Position numbers and translations under genes: made by a program
Notes under the pieces: model-generated
The model's database searches: none
What the model was told of the DNA's origin: nothing
What the model saw: the letters and a program-made list of their open reading frames with translations, nothing else
Part shown: positions 36,532 to 46,075 of the stretch, one piece after another
Layout: each line of letters begins with the position of its first letter
How positions within the stretch are numbered: the first letter of the stretch is position 1
Source of the DNA: Chitinispirillales bacterium ANBcel5
GTDB taxonomy: Bacteria; Fibrobacterota; Chitinivibrionia; Chitinivibrionales; Chitinispirillaceae
Assembly (NCBI GenBank): GCA_029688955.1
Contig: JARUKZ010000001.1
Coordinates: 186,001 to 250,000, forward strand
Reading direction: 5' to 3'
Length of the DNA: 64,000 nucleotides

Positions 36532-39036
36532 ATGACACGCTTTAAAAGTATCGCAGCAGTAGTAATGTTGGTCGCGCTGTTCGCAAGGTCGGTTTTTGCG
36601 CAGACCGTCGTTATCCGCGACAGGTTCGAGGTCAGTTACGACGGGTGGACCAATTCGGGCGACGGCGTCCCCGTTCTAAACGCGGTACGCGGGGAGGGGT
36701 ACAACTCGGGGCGGGCGATGATGGTTTCCGGCAGAACGCTGCCGAAACACGGCGCGGCGTCGCTCAAGGAGTTCTATATTGACGACGGTGAGGCTTATAA
36801 CTACAGCGTCCACGTCAGGCACGCGGGGGCGGAGGACGAAACGTTCAACCTGACGCTACAGTGGCAGCTGCCGGATGGCACTTTCAAGTCGGACGATATC
36901 GCCTCTGCCGTCGTCAAGCCAAACACCTGGACGGCGCTCACCGCGTCTTACACTACGCCGAGTGGCAGCTTCAATCCGACGTTCTTCATCACCACCAACA
37001 GCAATACAGACTTCTACTTTGACGAGTTCACAGCAACCGGCAGAAGCGCAGGCAGCCTCGGGAAAGCTATGGCTCCCGCCAACACGCCCAGCGACGTCGG
37101 GCTTCAGGACATTTACGCAGGACATTTCCGCGTGGGCAATATCCTTAACGGTCATACGGCAAACAATGCCGGCATACAGAATATGTTCCGGCTCGAATAC
37201 AACAGCGCCACTGCGGAAAACGAGCACAAACCCGATGCGACCATGACAAGGAGCGGCTCGACCAATACCAATATCAGGGCGCAGATCAACACCGGCGCGG
37301 CGGCCATAATGAATTTCTGTGAGCAAAACAATATCCCCATGCGGGGACACGTTCTTGCCTGGCACGGTCAGTCGCCGGACTGGTTTTTTGTGGAAGATAT
37401 AAATGATCAAAGGGCTCGCCAATCTACCAGCGACGGCCCCCGCTATCGCGACATACCGGTAGACGAAGTTCCGTGGGCCTCGGTTGATGTTATGAACTCG
37501 CGGTTGGAGAGCTATATCGAAAATCTTTTCAACCTGTATGAAGAGCAGTATCCCGATCTGATTTTCTACGCCTACGACGTGGTGAACGAGGCGGCGGGCG
37601 GCAGCGGCGGGTTACGCGCGCCCGGTTTCGACCATCAGGGTGCGGGCGGACAAGCGGGAAGCGTTGCGGGTGCCTCGCCCTGGCAGGCGATTTACGGCGA
37701 GAACAGTATCGATTGGATAAGAAACGCTTTTGTTTACGCACGCAGACACGTCCCCGCTCATACCAGGCTTTTCTATAATGACTATAACGAGTGGCACGAG
37801 CCTAAAAGAAACTGGATCGCCGAAAACATCCTGATACCTTTTCACAATGATGGAATATTGGATGGTATGGGTATGCAAAGCCACGTAAGCGCAAATCCCA
37901 ATGACGGGTGGTCGGGTGAGGACCGCCATCTCGCCGCGATGGATTATTACGCCAACCTTGGCATCGAAGTGCAGTTGACCGAGCTTGACCCCAGCACTCA
38001 TGGAGGTCAATATGTAGACCAGCAGCCCGGAAGATACGCCAATATTTTTAATAAGGCGATGGAGATAAACGCCAGAGACGTCGGAAAGATCACGGCAATC
38101 GTCATGTGGTGTCCCAACGACGCCAATACGTGGCTGGGAAGCGAGAACTCGCCCTCGCTTCACGATGGTAGCAACAACAGAAAGCCCGCCTATGATGCAG
38201 TCGCGGCACTGGTACCTCAATCGGAGTGGGGTGACGGGAGCAATCCCACCTTTGAATCCGGCAACGGCGGCGGAACGACCGAACCGAACGAGTGGGGCTG
38301 GTGGTTCCACGACACGTTTGAGGATAACGCCGGCGGCTGGCAGGGCCGGGGAGACGCTAGCGTCGAGACGAGCACCGAGTACAGTGCGTTGGGTGAGAGA
38401 TCACTCGCGATAACCGGACGCACCGCCGAGTGGCACGGGGCGATAATAACTCTTCCGGCCGGTTTTGTTGCCGATACTACCTACAGTTTCAGTGTTTGCG
38501 CGCTGTATACCGGCGGTGACGCGACCGAGGAGATCAAACTTACGCTTGAGTATACAGTGGAGGGAGAAACGCAGTGGGCAGATATAGCTTTGGTGACGGC
38601 GCCGCAGGGTCAGTGGGTACAGCTTGCCAACCCCGATTTCCAAATACCAAGCGGAGCGACGGGGCTGCGGATTATTGTAGAGTCCCCGAGCAACACCACT
38701 ATACCACTATACATTGATGAAATGATAGGCGCGGTCGCGGGAACCGGTATCGCCGCGCCCGAGGGTGTGTTGACGGAGTCCACGAGTATGAAGAAGCTGG
38801 TCGGCAACAATACCGTACGTCCGCGGATAGCCGTGAGCGGCAAGACGATGAACATCAACTCGCCCGCCGGTAATGAAATGAGAATAAGGCTAATTAACAT
38901 CAGGGGCAAGACTGTCGCCAATCACACCGCGTCCGGCAGCGCCAGGATATCGCTGGAAAGGATCCCGGCGGGCCGCTATTTTGTACAGGTTAGGAGCGTG
39001 GGAGTTATACATACGACTCCGATCATAGTAAAATAA
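36532..39036 (+). CDS. GH10 endo-beta-1,4-xylanase with CBM domains and a sorting tail
   Basis: 834 residues with a signal peptide. Order: carbohydrate-binding module of the CBM4/9/22 type (~22-170, RFEVSYDGWTNSGDGVP), GH10 barrel (~180-560), second CBM-like sandwich (~590-730, DTFEDNAGGWQGRGDASVET), and a C-terminal sorting-like domain (~770-834, MRIRLINIRGKTVANHTASG, GRYFVQVRSVG). The catalytic acid/base is Glu353 (YDVVNEA) and the nucleophile Glu484 (VQLTELD); HVLAWHGQ and YNDYNEW are also GH10 motifs. It would cut the xylan backbone outside the cell. Base composition is much more GC-rich than neighbouring genes. Forms an operon with the GH43 gene 74 bp downstream. Confidence 0.93.
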   Translation: MTRFKSIAAVVMLVALFARSVFAQTVVIRDRFEVSYDGWTNSGDGVPVLNAVRGEGYNSGRAMMVSGRTLPKHGAASLKEFYIDDGEAYNYSVHVRHAGAEDETFNLTLQWQLPDGTFKSDDIASAVVKPNTWTALTASYTTPSGSFNPTFFITTNSNTDFYFDEFTATGRSAGSLGKAMAPANTPSDVGLQDIYAGHFRVGNILNGHTANNAGIQNMFRLEYNSATAENEHKPDATMTRSGSTNTNIRAQINTGAAAIMNFCEQNNIPMRGHVLAWHGQSPDWFFVEDINDQRARQSTSDGPRYRDIPVDEVPWASVDVMNSRLESYIENLFNLYEEQYPDLIFYAYDVVNEAAGGSGGLRAPGFDHQGAGGQAGSVAGASPWQAIYGENSIDWIRNAFVYARRHVPAHTRLFYNDYNEWHEPKRNWIAENILIPFHNDGILDGMGMQSHVSANPNDGWSGEDRHLAAMDYYANLGIEVQLTELDPSTHGGQYVDQQPGRYANIFNKAMEINARDVGKITAIVMWCPNDANTWLGSENSPSLHDGSNNRKPAYDAVAALVPQSEWGDGSNPTFESGNGGGTTEPNEWGWWFHDTFEDNAGGWQGRGDASVETSTEYSALGERSLAITGRTAEWHGAIITLPAGFVADTTYSFSVCALYTGGDATEEIKLTLEYTVEGETQWADIALVTAPQGQWVQLANPDFQIPSGATGLRIIVESPSNTTIPLYIDEMIGAVAGTGIAAPEGVLTESTSMKKLVGNNTVRPRIAVSGKTMNINSPAGNEMRIRLINIRGKTVANHTASGSARISLERIPAGRYFVQVRSVGVIHTTPIIVK

Positions 39037-39110
39037 AAAAATGACGCTTGGAGCCAATGTCCCCAAGCGCAACTTCGGGCGGGCGTTTCACTACACGAAA
39101 GAACAAAATC

Positions 39111-41303
39111 ATGACACGCGTTAAAACTATTTTGTCGGCGGCCGTAATCTCTGCTGGTTTTATGATCGGAATCACTGTGGTTCCGCTTTCGGCTAACCCG
39201 ATTCTTAGCCACAAGTACACCGCCGACCCTCAGCCTATCGTTTGGAACAACAGGCTCTATGTCTACGCTTCCAACGATGATCAAAGCGTAGACCCCGACG
39301 CCGGATATGTGATCCAGGCTTACACACTTGTTTCCACCGACGACATGGCCAACTGGGTCGATCACGGCGAGGTGTTCCGTGTGCCCCGCGACTGGAACAG
39401 AGGCACCGAAACCAGCGCCCGTGCTTACGCCCCGGGTGCAGCCGTGCGCGACAATACCGTTTACCTGTACCCTTGCGGCGCGGGAGGTCCGGTAGGAGTA
39501 GTTACCGCGCCCCGACCAGAGGGACCGTTTAACGATGTGCATAACGGAACAGCACTTGCCGACAGAGGTGATTGGTGCGTAAACTGTAATGTTGATTGGC
39601 TGTTCGATCCCGCAGCGTTTGTTGACGATGACGGTCAGGGGTATCTCTATTACGGCGGCGCCCCCGGCGGCGATAAAGACCCTTTTCGCGTGATGCTGCT
39701 CAATGACGATATGATTTCCCTGAAGGATTCTATTGCACACACCATTGAATCGCCGCGAGCCTTTGAAGCCGCTTATATGCATAAGCGCGGGGATATATAC
39801 TACTTTACTTACGTCAATGACTTTGATCCTCCCCCTGGTGAGCCCGGAGCGGCTATCGTGTATATGACAGGAGATAATCCCATAGGACCGTTCACTTTTA
39901 GAGGCCCGGTACTGCGCAACCCGGCTATTAACGGACAAAACATCAACAGGCACAACAACAATCATCACGGAATTATAGAATATCAGGGCAATTGGTACAT
40001 GTTCTACCACGATCGCAGGGTAGCGGACGCCAATAACGCCCCCAGCGTTAATCAACGGAATATCAGCGTGGACTCTCTTGTATACAATGAAGACGGTACG
40101 ATGAGGGAAGTTATCGTTACCCATGACGGCGTCAGGCAGATCAAAAATTTTGATCCATACAAGGTGATACCAGCGACGACTATCAACAGGCAGTCCGGCA
40201 TCACGACCGACAGTATCATTGACGAGGGAATGATAGTCAGATCCATTTCCGACAGTGACTGGATCCGCCTCAAAGGCGTTGATTTCGGAGCGGGAGCGGA
40301 GGGGGTTACCGTGCGCGCCGCGAGCGGGTCATCGGGCGGGAGCATTGAGTTCAGGACCGGAAGCGCGTCGGGGACTTTGATCGGGACTTGTAACATCACT
40401 TCAACGGGCGATTGGGACACGTGGCAGGACTTCGAGTGCGATATCGAAAAAGCGGTCAGCACCGGCGTTCAGGATTTTCTCTACCTGGTATTCAGGGGGG
40501 CGGGGGAGCCGTTCAGGTTGAGTTGGTATCAGTTCTACGAAGAAATGGTAGTGTGTGATGATCCGCCGGATGCCACCCCAAATAACTTAGTCGCGGACGG
40601 TATTTTCTCTGGTCTCGGTCTCGGTCCAAACTGGACGCTTGCGAACGTGAGCGATGGCGCGGAAGCGTCCGCTGCGGTTAGGTGCAACAAAGCGCAAATT
40701 AACATTACGAGCGTAGGCACGGAGTCATATCAGCCGCAGCTCATACAGCAAGGCATAATGCTTGAGCAGGGGAGAACCTACAGGCTTACCTTCAATGCGT
40801 CGGCCGCTGAAAACGGGTCGATCGTCGTACAGCTCGAAAGACTGGGCGGGGAGGGCATAGACTGGGGACACCTATACAGCGAGGCGGGATCATTCGATCT
40901 GACGAGTAACGAGGGTACGTACACGCTTGATTTCGAAATGACCGACCCGACCGATGAGAACGTTCAGCTCGCTTTTAACTTTGGCGGTTCGGGTTCGGGT
41001 GTTACTCAGAACGTTACGATAAGCGACGTCGTGCTCCTGCCCACCGGTACGACATCTGTTCTCGCCAAACAGGCGTCGCGAGCCATTAGCCCGTCTGTCA
41101 GTGTAAGGGGCAGGATGTTAAACGTATCGTCGTTTGATAGCAACATGAGTATAAGGGTGATCGATCTCAGAGGCAAGACTGTCGCGAGGTTTAGTACGGC
41201 TGACAGCGGGATATATTCGTTGATGGGTATTCCTGATGGCCTGTATTTTGTAGAGTTGCGCGGCGGGGGGGTAAGGCAGACTACGCCGGTTGTTGTGAAG
41301 TAG
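39111..41303 (+). CDS. GH43 arabinofuranosidase/xylosidase-type enzyme with CBM6 and CBM4/9
   Basis: 730 residues from the ATG at 39111. This start gives a signal peptide and an MTR-K opening like that of the GH10 gene; the 39048 start would add 21 residues ahead of the signal. The five-bladed GH43 domain (~25-345) has catalytic-base Asp39 (KYTADPQPIVW), AAFVDDDGQGYLYYGG and the acid-site region SPRAFEAAYMHKRGDIYYF. A CBM6 follows (~365-475, SGGSIEFRTGSASGTLIGTC), then a CBM4/9-like module (~490-650) and a C-terminal sorting-like domain (~665-730). It should remove arabinose or xylose from xylan fragments made by the GH10 enzyme. Substrate choice within GH43 cannot be settled by eye. Confidence 0.9.
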   Translation: MTRVKTILSAAVISAGFMIGITVVPLSANPILSHKYTADPQPIVWNNRLYVYASNDDQSVDPDAGYVIQAYTLVSTDDMANWVDHGEVFRVPRDWNRGTETSARAYAPGAAVRDNTVYLYPCGAGGPVGVVTAPRPEGPFNDVHNGTALADRGDWCVNCNVDWLFDPAAFVDDDGQGYLYYGGAPGGDKDPFRVMLLNDDMISLKDSIAHTIESPRAFEAAYMHKRGDIYYFTYVNDFDPPPGEPGAAIVYMTGDNPIGPFTFRGPVLRNPAINGQNINRHNNNHHGIIEYQGNWYMFYHDRRVADANNAPSVNQRNISVDSLVYNEDGTMREVIVTHDGVRQIKNFDPYKVIPATTINRQSGITTDSIIDEGMIVRSISDSDWIRLKGVDFGAGAEGVTVRAASGSSGGSIEFRTGSASGTLIGTCNITSTGDWDTWQDFECDIEKAVSTGVQDFLYLVFRGAGEPFRLSWYQFYEEMVVCDDPPDATPNNLVADGIFSGLGLGPNWTLANVSDGAEASAAVRCNKAQINITSVGTESYQPQLIQQGIMLEQGRTYRLTFNASAAENGSIVVQLERLGGEGIDWGHLYSEAGSFDLTSNEGTYTLDFEMTDPTDENVQLAFNFGGSGSGVTQNVTISDVVLLPTGTTSVLAKQASRAISPSVSVRGRMLNVSSFDSNMSIRVIDLRGKTVARFSTADSGIYSLMGIPDGLYFVELRGGGVRQTTPVVVK

Positions 41304-41333
41304 AGATATAGTACGATTGGTAATGATGCAGGT

Positions 41334-41362
41334 AGGGGCGCGAGTTGTCGCGCTCCTTTTTT
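41334..41362 (+). terminator. Rho-independent terminator of the xylan operon
   Basis: Stem AGGGGCGCGA / TCGCGCTCCT with one mismatch, loop GTTG, then TTTTTT. It lies 31 bp after the GH43 stop. Confidence 0.85.
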
Positions 41363-41581
41363 ATCTTACAAAAATAGCACCACAGAATGCCTGATCCAAC
41401 AATGGCTGGTGCGATAAGTGATTGGTTAGTGGGTAGTGCGTACAAGTTTAACATGAAAAGATAGCAATCTGTGCACGGAAACAATAAAAAGTCTCACGTA
41501 AAATGACCGGTTAGCCCCTACAAAAACTATCTAAAAATGAAAAGGGAGAGGTGAACGGACTGGTCAAATAAAGTTTTTCAG

Positions 41582-41699
41582 GGTCGGACCAGTCTAAATG
41601 CCTTTTGCAGGCTCTAATCGCCATTTTGGATGACTTTTCACCTGTTTTTACCTCCTTAGAGCTCGATGAGTACCCTTTGTATCGCGCTCTAAGACGAAA
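41582..41699. repeat. REP-like element, upstream copy A
   Basis: Begins GGTCGGACCAGTC and ends with the palindrome CTTAGAGC...GCTCTAAG (41655-41693). About 90% alike to copy B at 41973. Present in the opposite orientation to the repeats downstream of the RAYT transposase. Confidence 0.75.
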
Positions 41700-41972
41700 G
41701 TTCCGACCACACCTACCTGCCATGGAATATTAAATAAAAGTAGGGTTTACAGCAAGACGCATTTTTTCCGGACGCTTACAGACAAAACCCTTTCGAAACA
41801 CCCTCCAGGCCTGTTGGGTTGGGGTAAGGCCATGTATCGTTTGTGTCGTAACGTAAGCCCAGGCCTTTGACACTTGCATTACCACTGGCGCCCATCACCG
41901 AGAATGGGTCAAGCCCATCGAACATCCAGCGGCCCAGTCCCATAGTCTGCAATACAAGAAACAAGAAAATAG

Positions 41973-42089
41973 GGTCGGACCAGTCGAAATGCCTTTTGCA
42001 GGCTCCAATCGCCCTTTTAGGTGACTTTTTACCTGTTTCTATCACCTTAGAGCTCGATGGGTACCCTTTGTATCGCACTCTAAGACGAA
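41973..42089. repeat. REP-like element, upstream copy B
   Basis: Second copy of the unit at 41582, starting GGTCGGACCAGTC with the palindrome at 42046-42084. It lies 129 bp before the transposase start, typical of REP pairs flanking a RAYT gene. Confidence 0.75.
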
Positions 42090-42217
42090 ACTTGGGACAA
42101 ATTTCAGCTCACTGCCGGAAGCATTTCTATTATTTTCTTCTTTTCCGCATACATTGTAGGTTCAAGAATATTTCGGGCACTCAAACACATCTCACCTCAT
42201 GAGAAAGGCATCTGCTT

Positions 42218-43006
42218 ATGCCAAGAGCTAACCGAACATATCTTCCCGGCTTAATTTGGCATATAACTCACCGTTGCCATGATCGGCGATATTTGTTGCA
42301 GCATACTCCCCAAAAACAGACATGGAAGAAATGGCTTATGGAGTCGAAGCAGAGGTATGGGTTGACGGTTCTGGATTATACCATTACCGACAATCATATT
42401 CATTTGCTGGCGTATGATGGCGGAAAAGAGTCTGTGATTGCTCCGAGCATGCAGCTTACCGAGGGCCAGACTGCTCAGCGCTACAATTTAGTTAACAAAA
42501 GGACGGGGGCTTTTTGGTCGGACAGGTATCATGCAACGGCAGTTGAAACAGGAGATCACCTGCTGAAATGCTTGTGTTATATCGATTTTAATATGGTGAG
42601 GGCAGGTGCAGTGAGTCACCCCAGAGAATGGGCATGGGGAGGGTATTGTGAAATTCAGGGGATTCGGCAACGGTATTGCCTTGTTGATACGGAGCTTTTA
42701 GCGTGGCTGGTGGGTGCGGAAAATCCAAAAGATCTTCAGAGGATACACAGTCGGATGATCGATGCACAGTTAAGTAAAGGTGGTTTGAAACGTGATGACT
42801 GCTGGACATCCAGTGTTGCTGTTGGGAGCTCTGAATTCGTTCGTTCAATTCACGAGCGACTAAATGAAAGATTGGTGGTGAAAAGCACAACCGATGAGGA
42901 AAAAGAGATGAGCCTGGTTAAGGAACTGGAGGCACCCTATTCAGTATTCAAGGAGAAACGTGCTTCGAATCTTTATCGATGGGCCTTGGGAGATGCGCCA
43001 TTTTAG
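42218..43006 (+). CDS. REP-associated tyrosine transposase (RAYT, Y1/HUH type)
   Basis: 262 residues related to IS200/IS605 TnpA. The HUH metal motif is seen as NHIHLLAY (~66-73), preceded by GLTVLDYTITD. The start PRANRTYLPGLIWHITHRCH is the usual RAYT opening, and CLCYIDFNMVRAGAVSHPRE contains the candidate catalytic tyrosine. RAYTs nick and move REP hairpins. Here five CTTAGAGC palindromes surround the gene, two upstream and three downstream in opposite orientation. The last ~48 bp of the gene are themselves repeated in the downstream array. Confidence 0.9.
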   Translation: MPRANRTYLPGLIWHITHRCHDRRYLLQHTPQKQTWKKWLMESKQRYGLTVLDYTITDNHIHLLAYDGGKESVIAPSMQLTEGQTAQRYNLVNKRTGAFWSDRYHATAVETGDHLLKCLCYIDFNMVRAGAVSHPREWAWGGYCEIQGIRQRYCLVDTELLAWLVGAENPKDLQRIHSRMIDAQLSKGGLKRDDCWTSSVAVGSSEFVRSIHERLNERLVVKSTTDEEKEMSLVKELEAPYSVFKEKRASNLYRWALGDAPF

Positions 43007-43530
43007 ATTCTTAGAGCTTGATTAGATGCCTTCCCATCGAGCTCTAAGGTCGGGATATTTGGCTAGAAGACAGATGTTTTTGCCCATTTCAGCTCAATTT
43101 GGGCAGTTAGGTTGTCCAAATCTGGTCCGACCCCAACCTACGAAACGAGAATCGTGCTTCGAACCTTTATCGATGGTCCTTAGGAGATGCACCATTTTAG
43201 ATTCTTAGAGCTTTATGAGGTGCCTTCCCATCGAGCTCTAAGACCGGGATATTTGACTAGAAGACAGATGTTTTTGCCCATTTCAGCTCAATTTGGGCAG
43301 TTAGGTTGTCCAAATCTGGTCCGACCCCAACTACGAAATGAGAATTGTGCTTCAGAACCTTTATCGATGAATCTTAAGAGATGCACCATTTTAGATTCTT
43401 AGAGCTTTATGAGGCGCCTTCCCATCAAGCTCTAAGACCGGGGTATTTGACTAGAAGACAGACGTTTTTGCCCATTGCAGCTCAATTTGGGCAGTTAGGT
43501 TGTCCAAATCTGGCCCGACCCCAACTACGG
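43007..43530. repeat. Three tandem 194-bp repeats with REP palindromes
   Basis: ATTCTTAGAGCTT starts units at 43007, 43201 and 43395, a 194-bp period. Each unit has the palindrome CTTAGAGCT...AGCTCTAAG, a conserved middle, and CTGGTCCGACCCC, the inverse of GGTCGGACCAG in the upstream REPs. Units 1 and 2 end with a degenerate copy of the RAYT gene's last ~48 coding bases, so the array arose by duplication including the gene's 3' end. Confidence 0.85.
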
Positions 43531-43576
43531 TCCATTATTCGCGAAAATATCGACCCAATGCGCCAAAAGTGCTAGC

Positions 43577-43639
43577 CACAGCGCCTCAACTAGCACCCAC
43601 TGCACCCAGATTAGCACCTACTGCGCCCAGATTAGTGAG
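43577..43639. repeat. Three 21-bp tandem repeats
   Basis: Units at 43577, 43598 and 43619, with the pattern CACTGCACCCAGATTAGCAC(C); units 2 and 3 differ at about four positions and unit 1 is more diverged. It lies right of the REP array and left of the metal exporter. No coding frame is implied; the stretch 43640-43866 shows nothing else clear. Confidence 0.6.
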
Positions 43640-43866
43640 CAACGACAATCAGCGCCGGGTGAAGTAATTTTGTAAGTGTAATGGAGTTGTACCGATTCTG
43701 ATAACTATACTTTGAAAGGAGTATGCACAATCTCTGGTGATAAAAGCCTGAAAGATACCGCCCAAAGAATTAGCCCACCTCAGCTTGTTTATAATGTGTA
43801 TGAACATCTATTTTTAAGAGGCAAGATTGAAAATTGGCATCAAAAGCAGAACTTTGAGGAGCAGCC

Positions 43867-44793
43867 ATGTTATGTGAAACAGTACATACCACACCGGATA
43901 ACCGAAGAAATAAGAAACGAACAATTGTGGTAATGACAATTACGGCACTCACCATGGTTGCAGAAATCACCGTGGGACTGATATCCGGATCAATGGCGCT
44001 TCTCTCAGATGGTATCCACACAGGGACACACACACTGGCTTTTCTATTTACCCTGATTGCCTATGCTTTTGCAGAGCGTCACGGTAAAAACAAAAAGTTC
44101 ACCTTCGGAACAGGGAAAGTGGGTGTTTTGGCTGGATATACCTCTGCCATAGCACTTATGATAACAGCGGGAATAATGGTGAAAGAGTCTGTTCACCGTC
44201 TTATCTCTCCCACCGATATTCAGTTTCGTGACGCTCTTATCGTATCGGTGATCGGGCTTACGATCAATCTTTTCTGTGCCCTGATACTTTCTGATCATCA
44301 CCATCATAGCCATAATCATGACGACAGCCATGGCCACCACCATCACCATGATCACAATCTGCGTGCAGCTTACCTTCACGTACTAACCGATGCACTTACT
44401 TCATTTCTTGCTATCATTGCTCTTCTTGCAGGGATGTTCAGGGGCATGGTATGGCTTGATCCTGCGGTGGGGATTGTGGGTGCAGCTGTTATTCTTCACT
44501 GGGCTGTCGGGCTCCTGAAGAGTACGGGAAAAATTCTTCTCGATTATGATGATAATAACTCTCTTATGGATGAAGCAAAGAGAATTTTGCTTGAGGGCGG
44601 GGTGGAGCACATCCGGGATCTTCATATCTGGCGGGTATCGCCTGAACAACGGTTCCTTATGGCAACTGTGGAAGGTGATGCTATCGATAAGGAGCCGCTT
44701 CTTAAAAGGTTGCGTGAAACCGATGAGTACTGCCATATAACGGTCGATATTATTCATCTTAGGACGAAAGCAGAAGTTGGCAATCTAATTTGA
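43867..44793 (+). CDS. dmeF: Cation diffusion facilitator, DmeF-like Co/Ni exporter
   Basis: 308 residues with GAGGAG upstream. Six membrane helices; the second has the metal site LLSDGIHTGTHTLAF (Asp-His-His set rather than the Zn-type His/Asp) and the fifth carries HVLTDALTS. Between helices 4 and 5 is a His-rich loop (DHHHHSHNHDDSHGHHHHHD), and a cytoplasmic C-terminal domain with HIRDLHIWRVSPEQ ends the protein. The layout matches DmeF-type Co(II)/Ni(II) efflux proteins that use proton antiport. Zn(II) transport cannot be ruled out. Confidence 0.87.
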   Translation: MLCETVHTTPDNRRNKKRTIVVMTITALTMVAEITVGLISGSMALLSDGIHTGTHTLAFLFTLIAYAFAERHGKNKKFTFGTGKVGVLAGYTSAIALMITAGIMVKESVHRLISPTDIQFRDALIVSVIGLTINLFCALILSDHHHHSHNHDDSHGHHHHHDHNLRAAYLHVLTDALTSFLAIIALLAGMFRGMVWLDPAVGIVGAAVILHWAVGLLKSTGKILLDYDDNNSLMDEAKRILLEGGVEHIRDLHIWRVSPEQRFLMATVEGDAIDKEPLLKRLRETDEYCHITVDIIHLRTKAEVGNLI

Positions 44794-45261
44794 ATGACAC
44801 CATTACTACCCTTTTTTAACCAACAAATAGTTTCGTTGCGGAAAAAATATATAAGTCACAGAAGAACTGCTTTTGAAGAGAAAAATGGGGGCAAAGCATT
44901 CCAATGCCCTGCTAAGGGGGGAAGGCGATTTTCGGCTACCCATTTACTCCATTAAAAAGGCATTGACACCATATTTAAAACCAAGTATTTTAGGGTTCGC
45001 AAATTAGAATAGGCTAAGCAAATTAGAGAAGGGTATTGAGCCGGCGGGCGCAGTCGGAACAAGTGGTACTACTCCACTACTCCAGGTCGTAGCGGGTCAC
45101 TACCCCGGAGGTATGATCGGTTGAACGCTGTAAATGCTTTGCCTGTTTTGTACTGGAAAGATCAGGCGCTTAGGGTGTGTTGGTGTTCACAATGATTTAA
45201 ACTATCTCAACAGCAGTATTCAAAAATAGTATGCTGCGGTCATAAATAGGGGGAGGGTATC
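44794..45261. other. Intergenic region between the two metal transporters
   Basis: 468 bp without a supported gene. A GC-rich stretch at ~45040-45125 has short repeats (ACTACTCC twice) and resembles the other GC-rich patches of the window. No operator or riboswitch recognised. Confidence 0.5.
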
Positions 45262-46008
45262 ATGGAAAGTATCGTGTACAGTTTTTATGCCGGGATTTCA
45301 ACTGCAGTGGGGGCATTACTGCTTTTTGTGTTTGGAAAACCTAATAAGCAATTCCTTGCCGGTCTTTTGGGATTTGCCGGTGGGATTATGATCGCGATTT
45401 CACTCTTTGAACTGTTGCCGGAAGCGTATGAATTTGGTTCTAAGTTAAGCACTGTGATAGGGTTTATTTTTGGTGTAGCACTGATGTTTCTTGTGGATCG
45501 GGTATTGCCTCACGCCCATGTGACTACATCTGAAAAACTTGAAGAAGAGAACCCTCAAAACCTAAAACCCATGAAAGACCCGGTGCTAAGGACAGGGTTT
45601 TTGGTCCTTTTCGGTATTGCTCTGCATAATCTTCCCGAAGGTCTTGCCATCGGTGCCGGTCTGGAATCAAGCCAGCAACTGGGGTTTATTATCGCCATTG
45701 CCATTGCTTTACATAATATCCCTGAAGGGCTTGCTATAGCTGGTCCCCTGAAATCTGGTGGGCTTACGAATATTAAAATATTACTGTTGGTACTTTCTGC
45801 CGGGCTTATGACTCCAATTGGAGCAATTATCGGCCACCTCTTTTTTAACATTTCAGATGTGTTTGTAGGTGGTGCGCTGGCCTTCGCTGCAGGAGCAATG
45901 GTATACATCGTAAATGATGAGCTGGTTCCCAGTGCAAACAAACTTAACACTCATTTCGCCAATATAGGCATCATGGGTGGTATTATTCTTGGTTTTGTGA
46001 TTTTCTAA
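45262..46008 (+). CDS. ZIP-family divalent metal transporter
   Basis: 248 residues with GGGGGAGGG upstream. Eight hydrophobic segments; the paired metal-binding helices carry HNLPEGLAIG and HNIPEGLAIA, the family hallmark. A cytoplasmic loop after the third helix has PHAHV. ZupT-like proteins bring Zn(II), Fe(II) or Mn(II) into the cytoplasm. It stands downstream of the DmeF-like exporter but 468 bp away, so separate regulation is likely. Confidence 0.92.
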   Translation: MESIVYSFYAGISTAVGALLLFVFGKPNKQFLAGLLGFAGGIMIAISLFELLPEAYEFGSKLSTVIGFIFGVALMFLVDRVLPHAHVTTSEKLEEENPQNLKPMKDPVLRTGFLVLFGIALHNLPEGLAIGAGLESSQQLGFIIAIAIALHNIPEGLAIAGPLKSGGLTNIKILLLVLSAGLMTPIGAIIGHLFFNISDVFVGGALAFAAGAMVYIVNDELVPSANKLNTHFANIGIMGGIILGFVIF

Positions 46009-46023
46009 TTGTATTAAAGAAAA

Positions 46024-46075
46024 GCTGAACTGTCTCTGGTGTTACAATGTGCTTGCACCAGAGACACAGTTTAGC
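46024..46075. terminator. Long hairpin after the ZIP gene
   Basis: GCTGAACTGTCTCTGGTG pairs imperfectly with CACCAGAGACACAGTTTAGC across a 14-base loop, 16 bp after the ZIP stop. There is no T-tract, so it is either a Rho-independent variant, an RNA-stabilising stem or a processing site. Confidence 0.5.

Larger units (their letters stand above)
41304..42217. other. Intergenic region left of the RAYT transposase
   Basis: Contains the xylan-operon terminator, two REP-like elements and, between them (~41765-41955, minus strand), a short open frame reading GLGRWMFDGLDPFSVMGASG. That frame may be a fragment of an unrelated gene. No complete gene is supported. Confidence 0.5.

Noticed and set aside
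37529..38921. Long minus-strand ORFs opposite the GH10 gene
   Set aside because: Shadows of a GC-rich coding strand; the plus-strand frame has complete GH10 catalytic motifs.
41511..42078. Two minus-strand ORFs in the REP region
   Set aside because: Most of their length is the REP repeat itself, which explains their shared sequence.
41582..43530. CRISPR array
   Set aside because: Repeats are 118-194 bp units with REP palindromes, not short repeats with unique spacers, and no cas genes are present.
43026..43575. Three similar ~60-70 codon ORFs downstream of the RAYT gene
   Set aside because: They are translations of the 194-bp tandem repeats, not a gene family.
43712..43933. 73-codon ORF overlapping the DmeF-like start
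   Set aside because: Starts at a TTG, has no recognisable features and is incompatible with the well-supported start at 43867.
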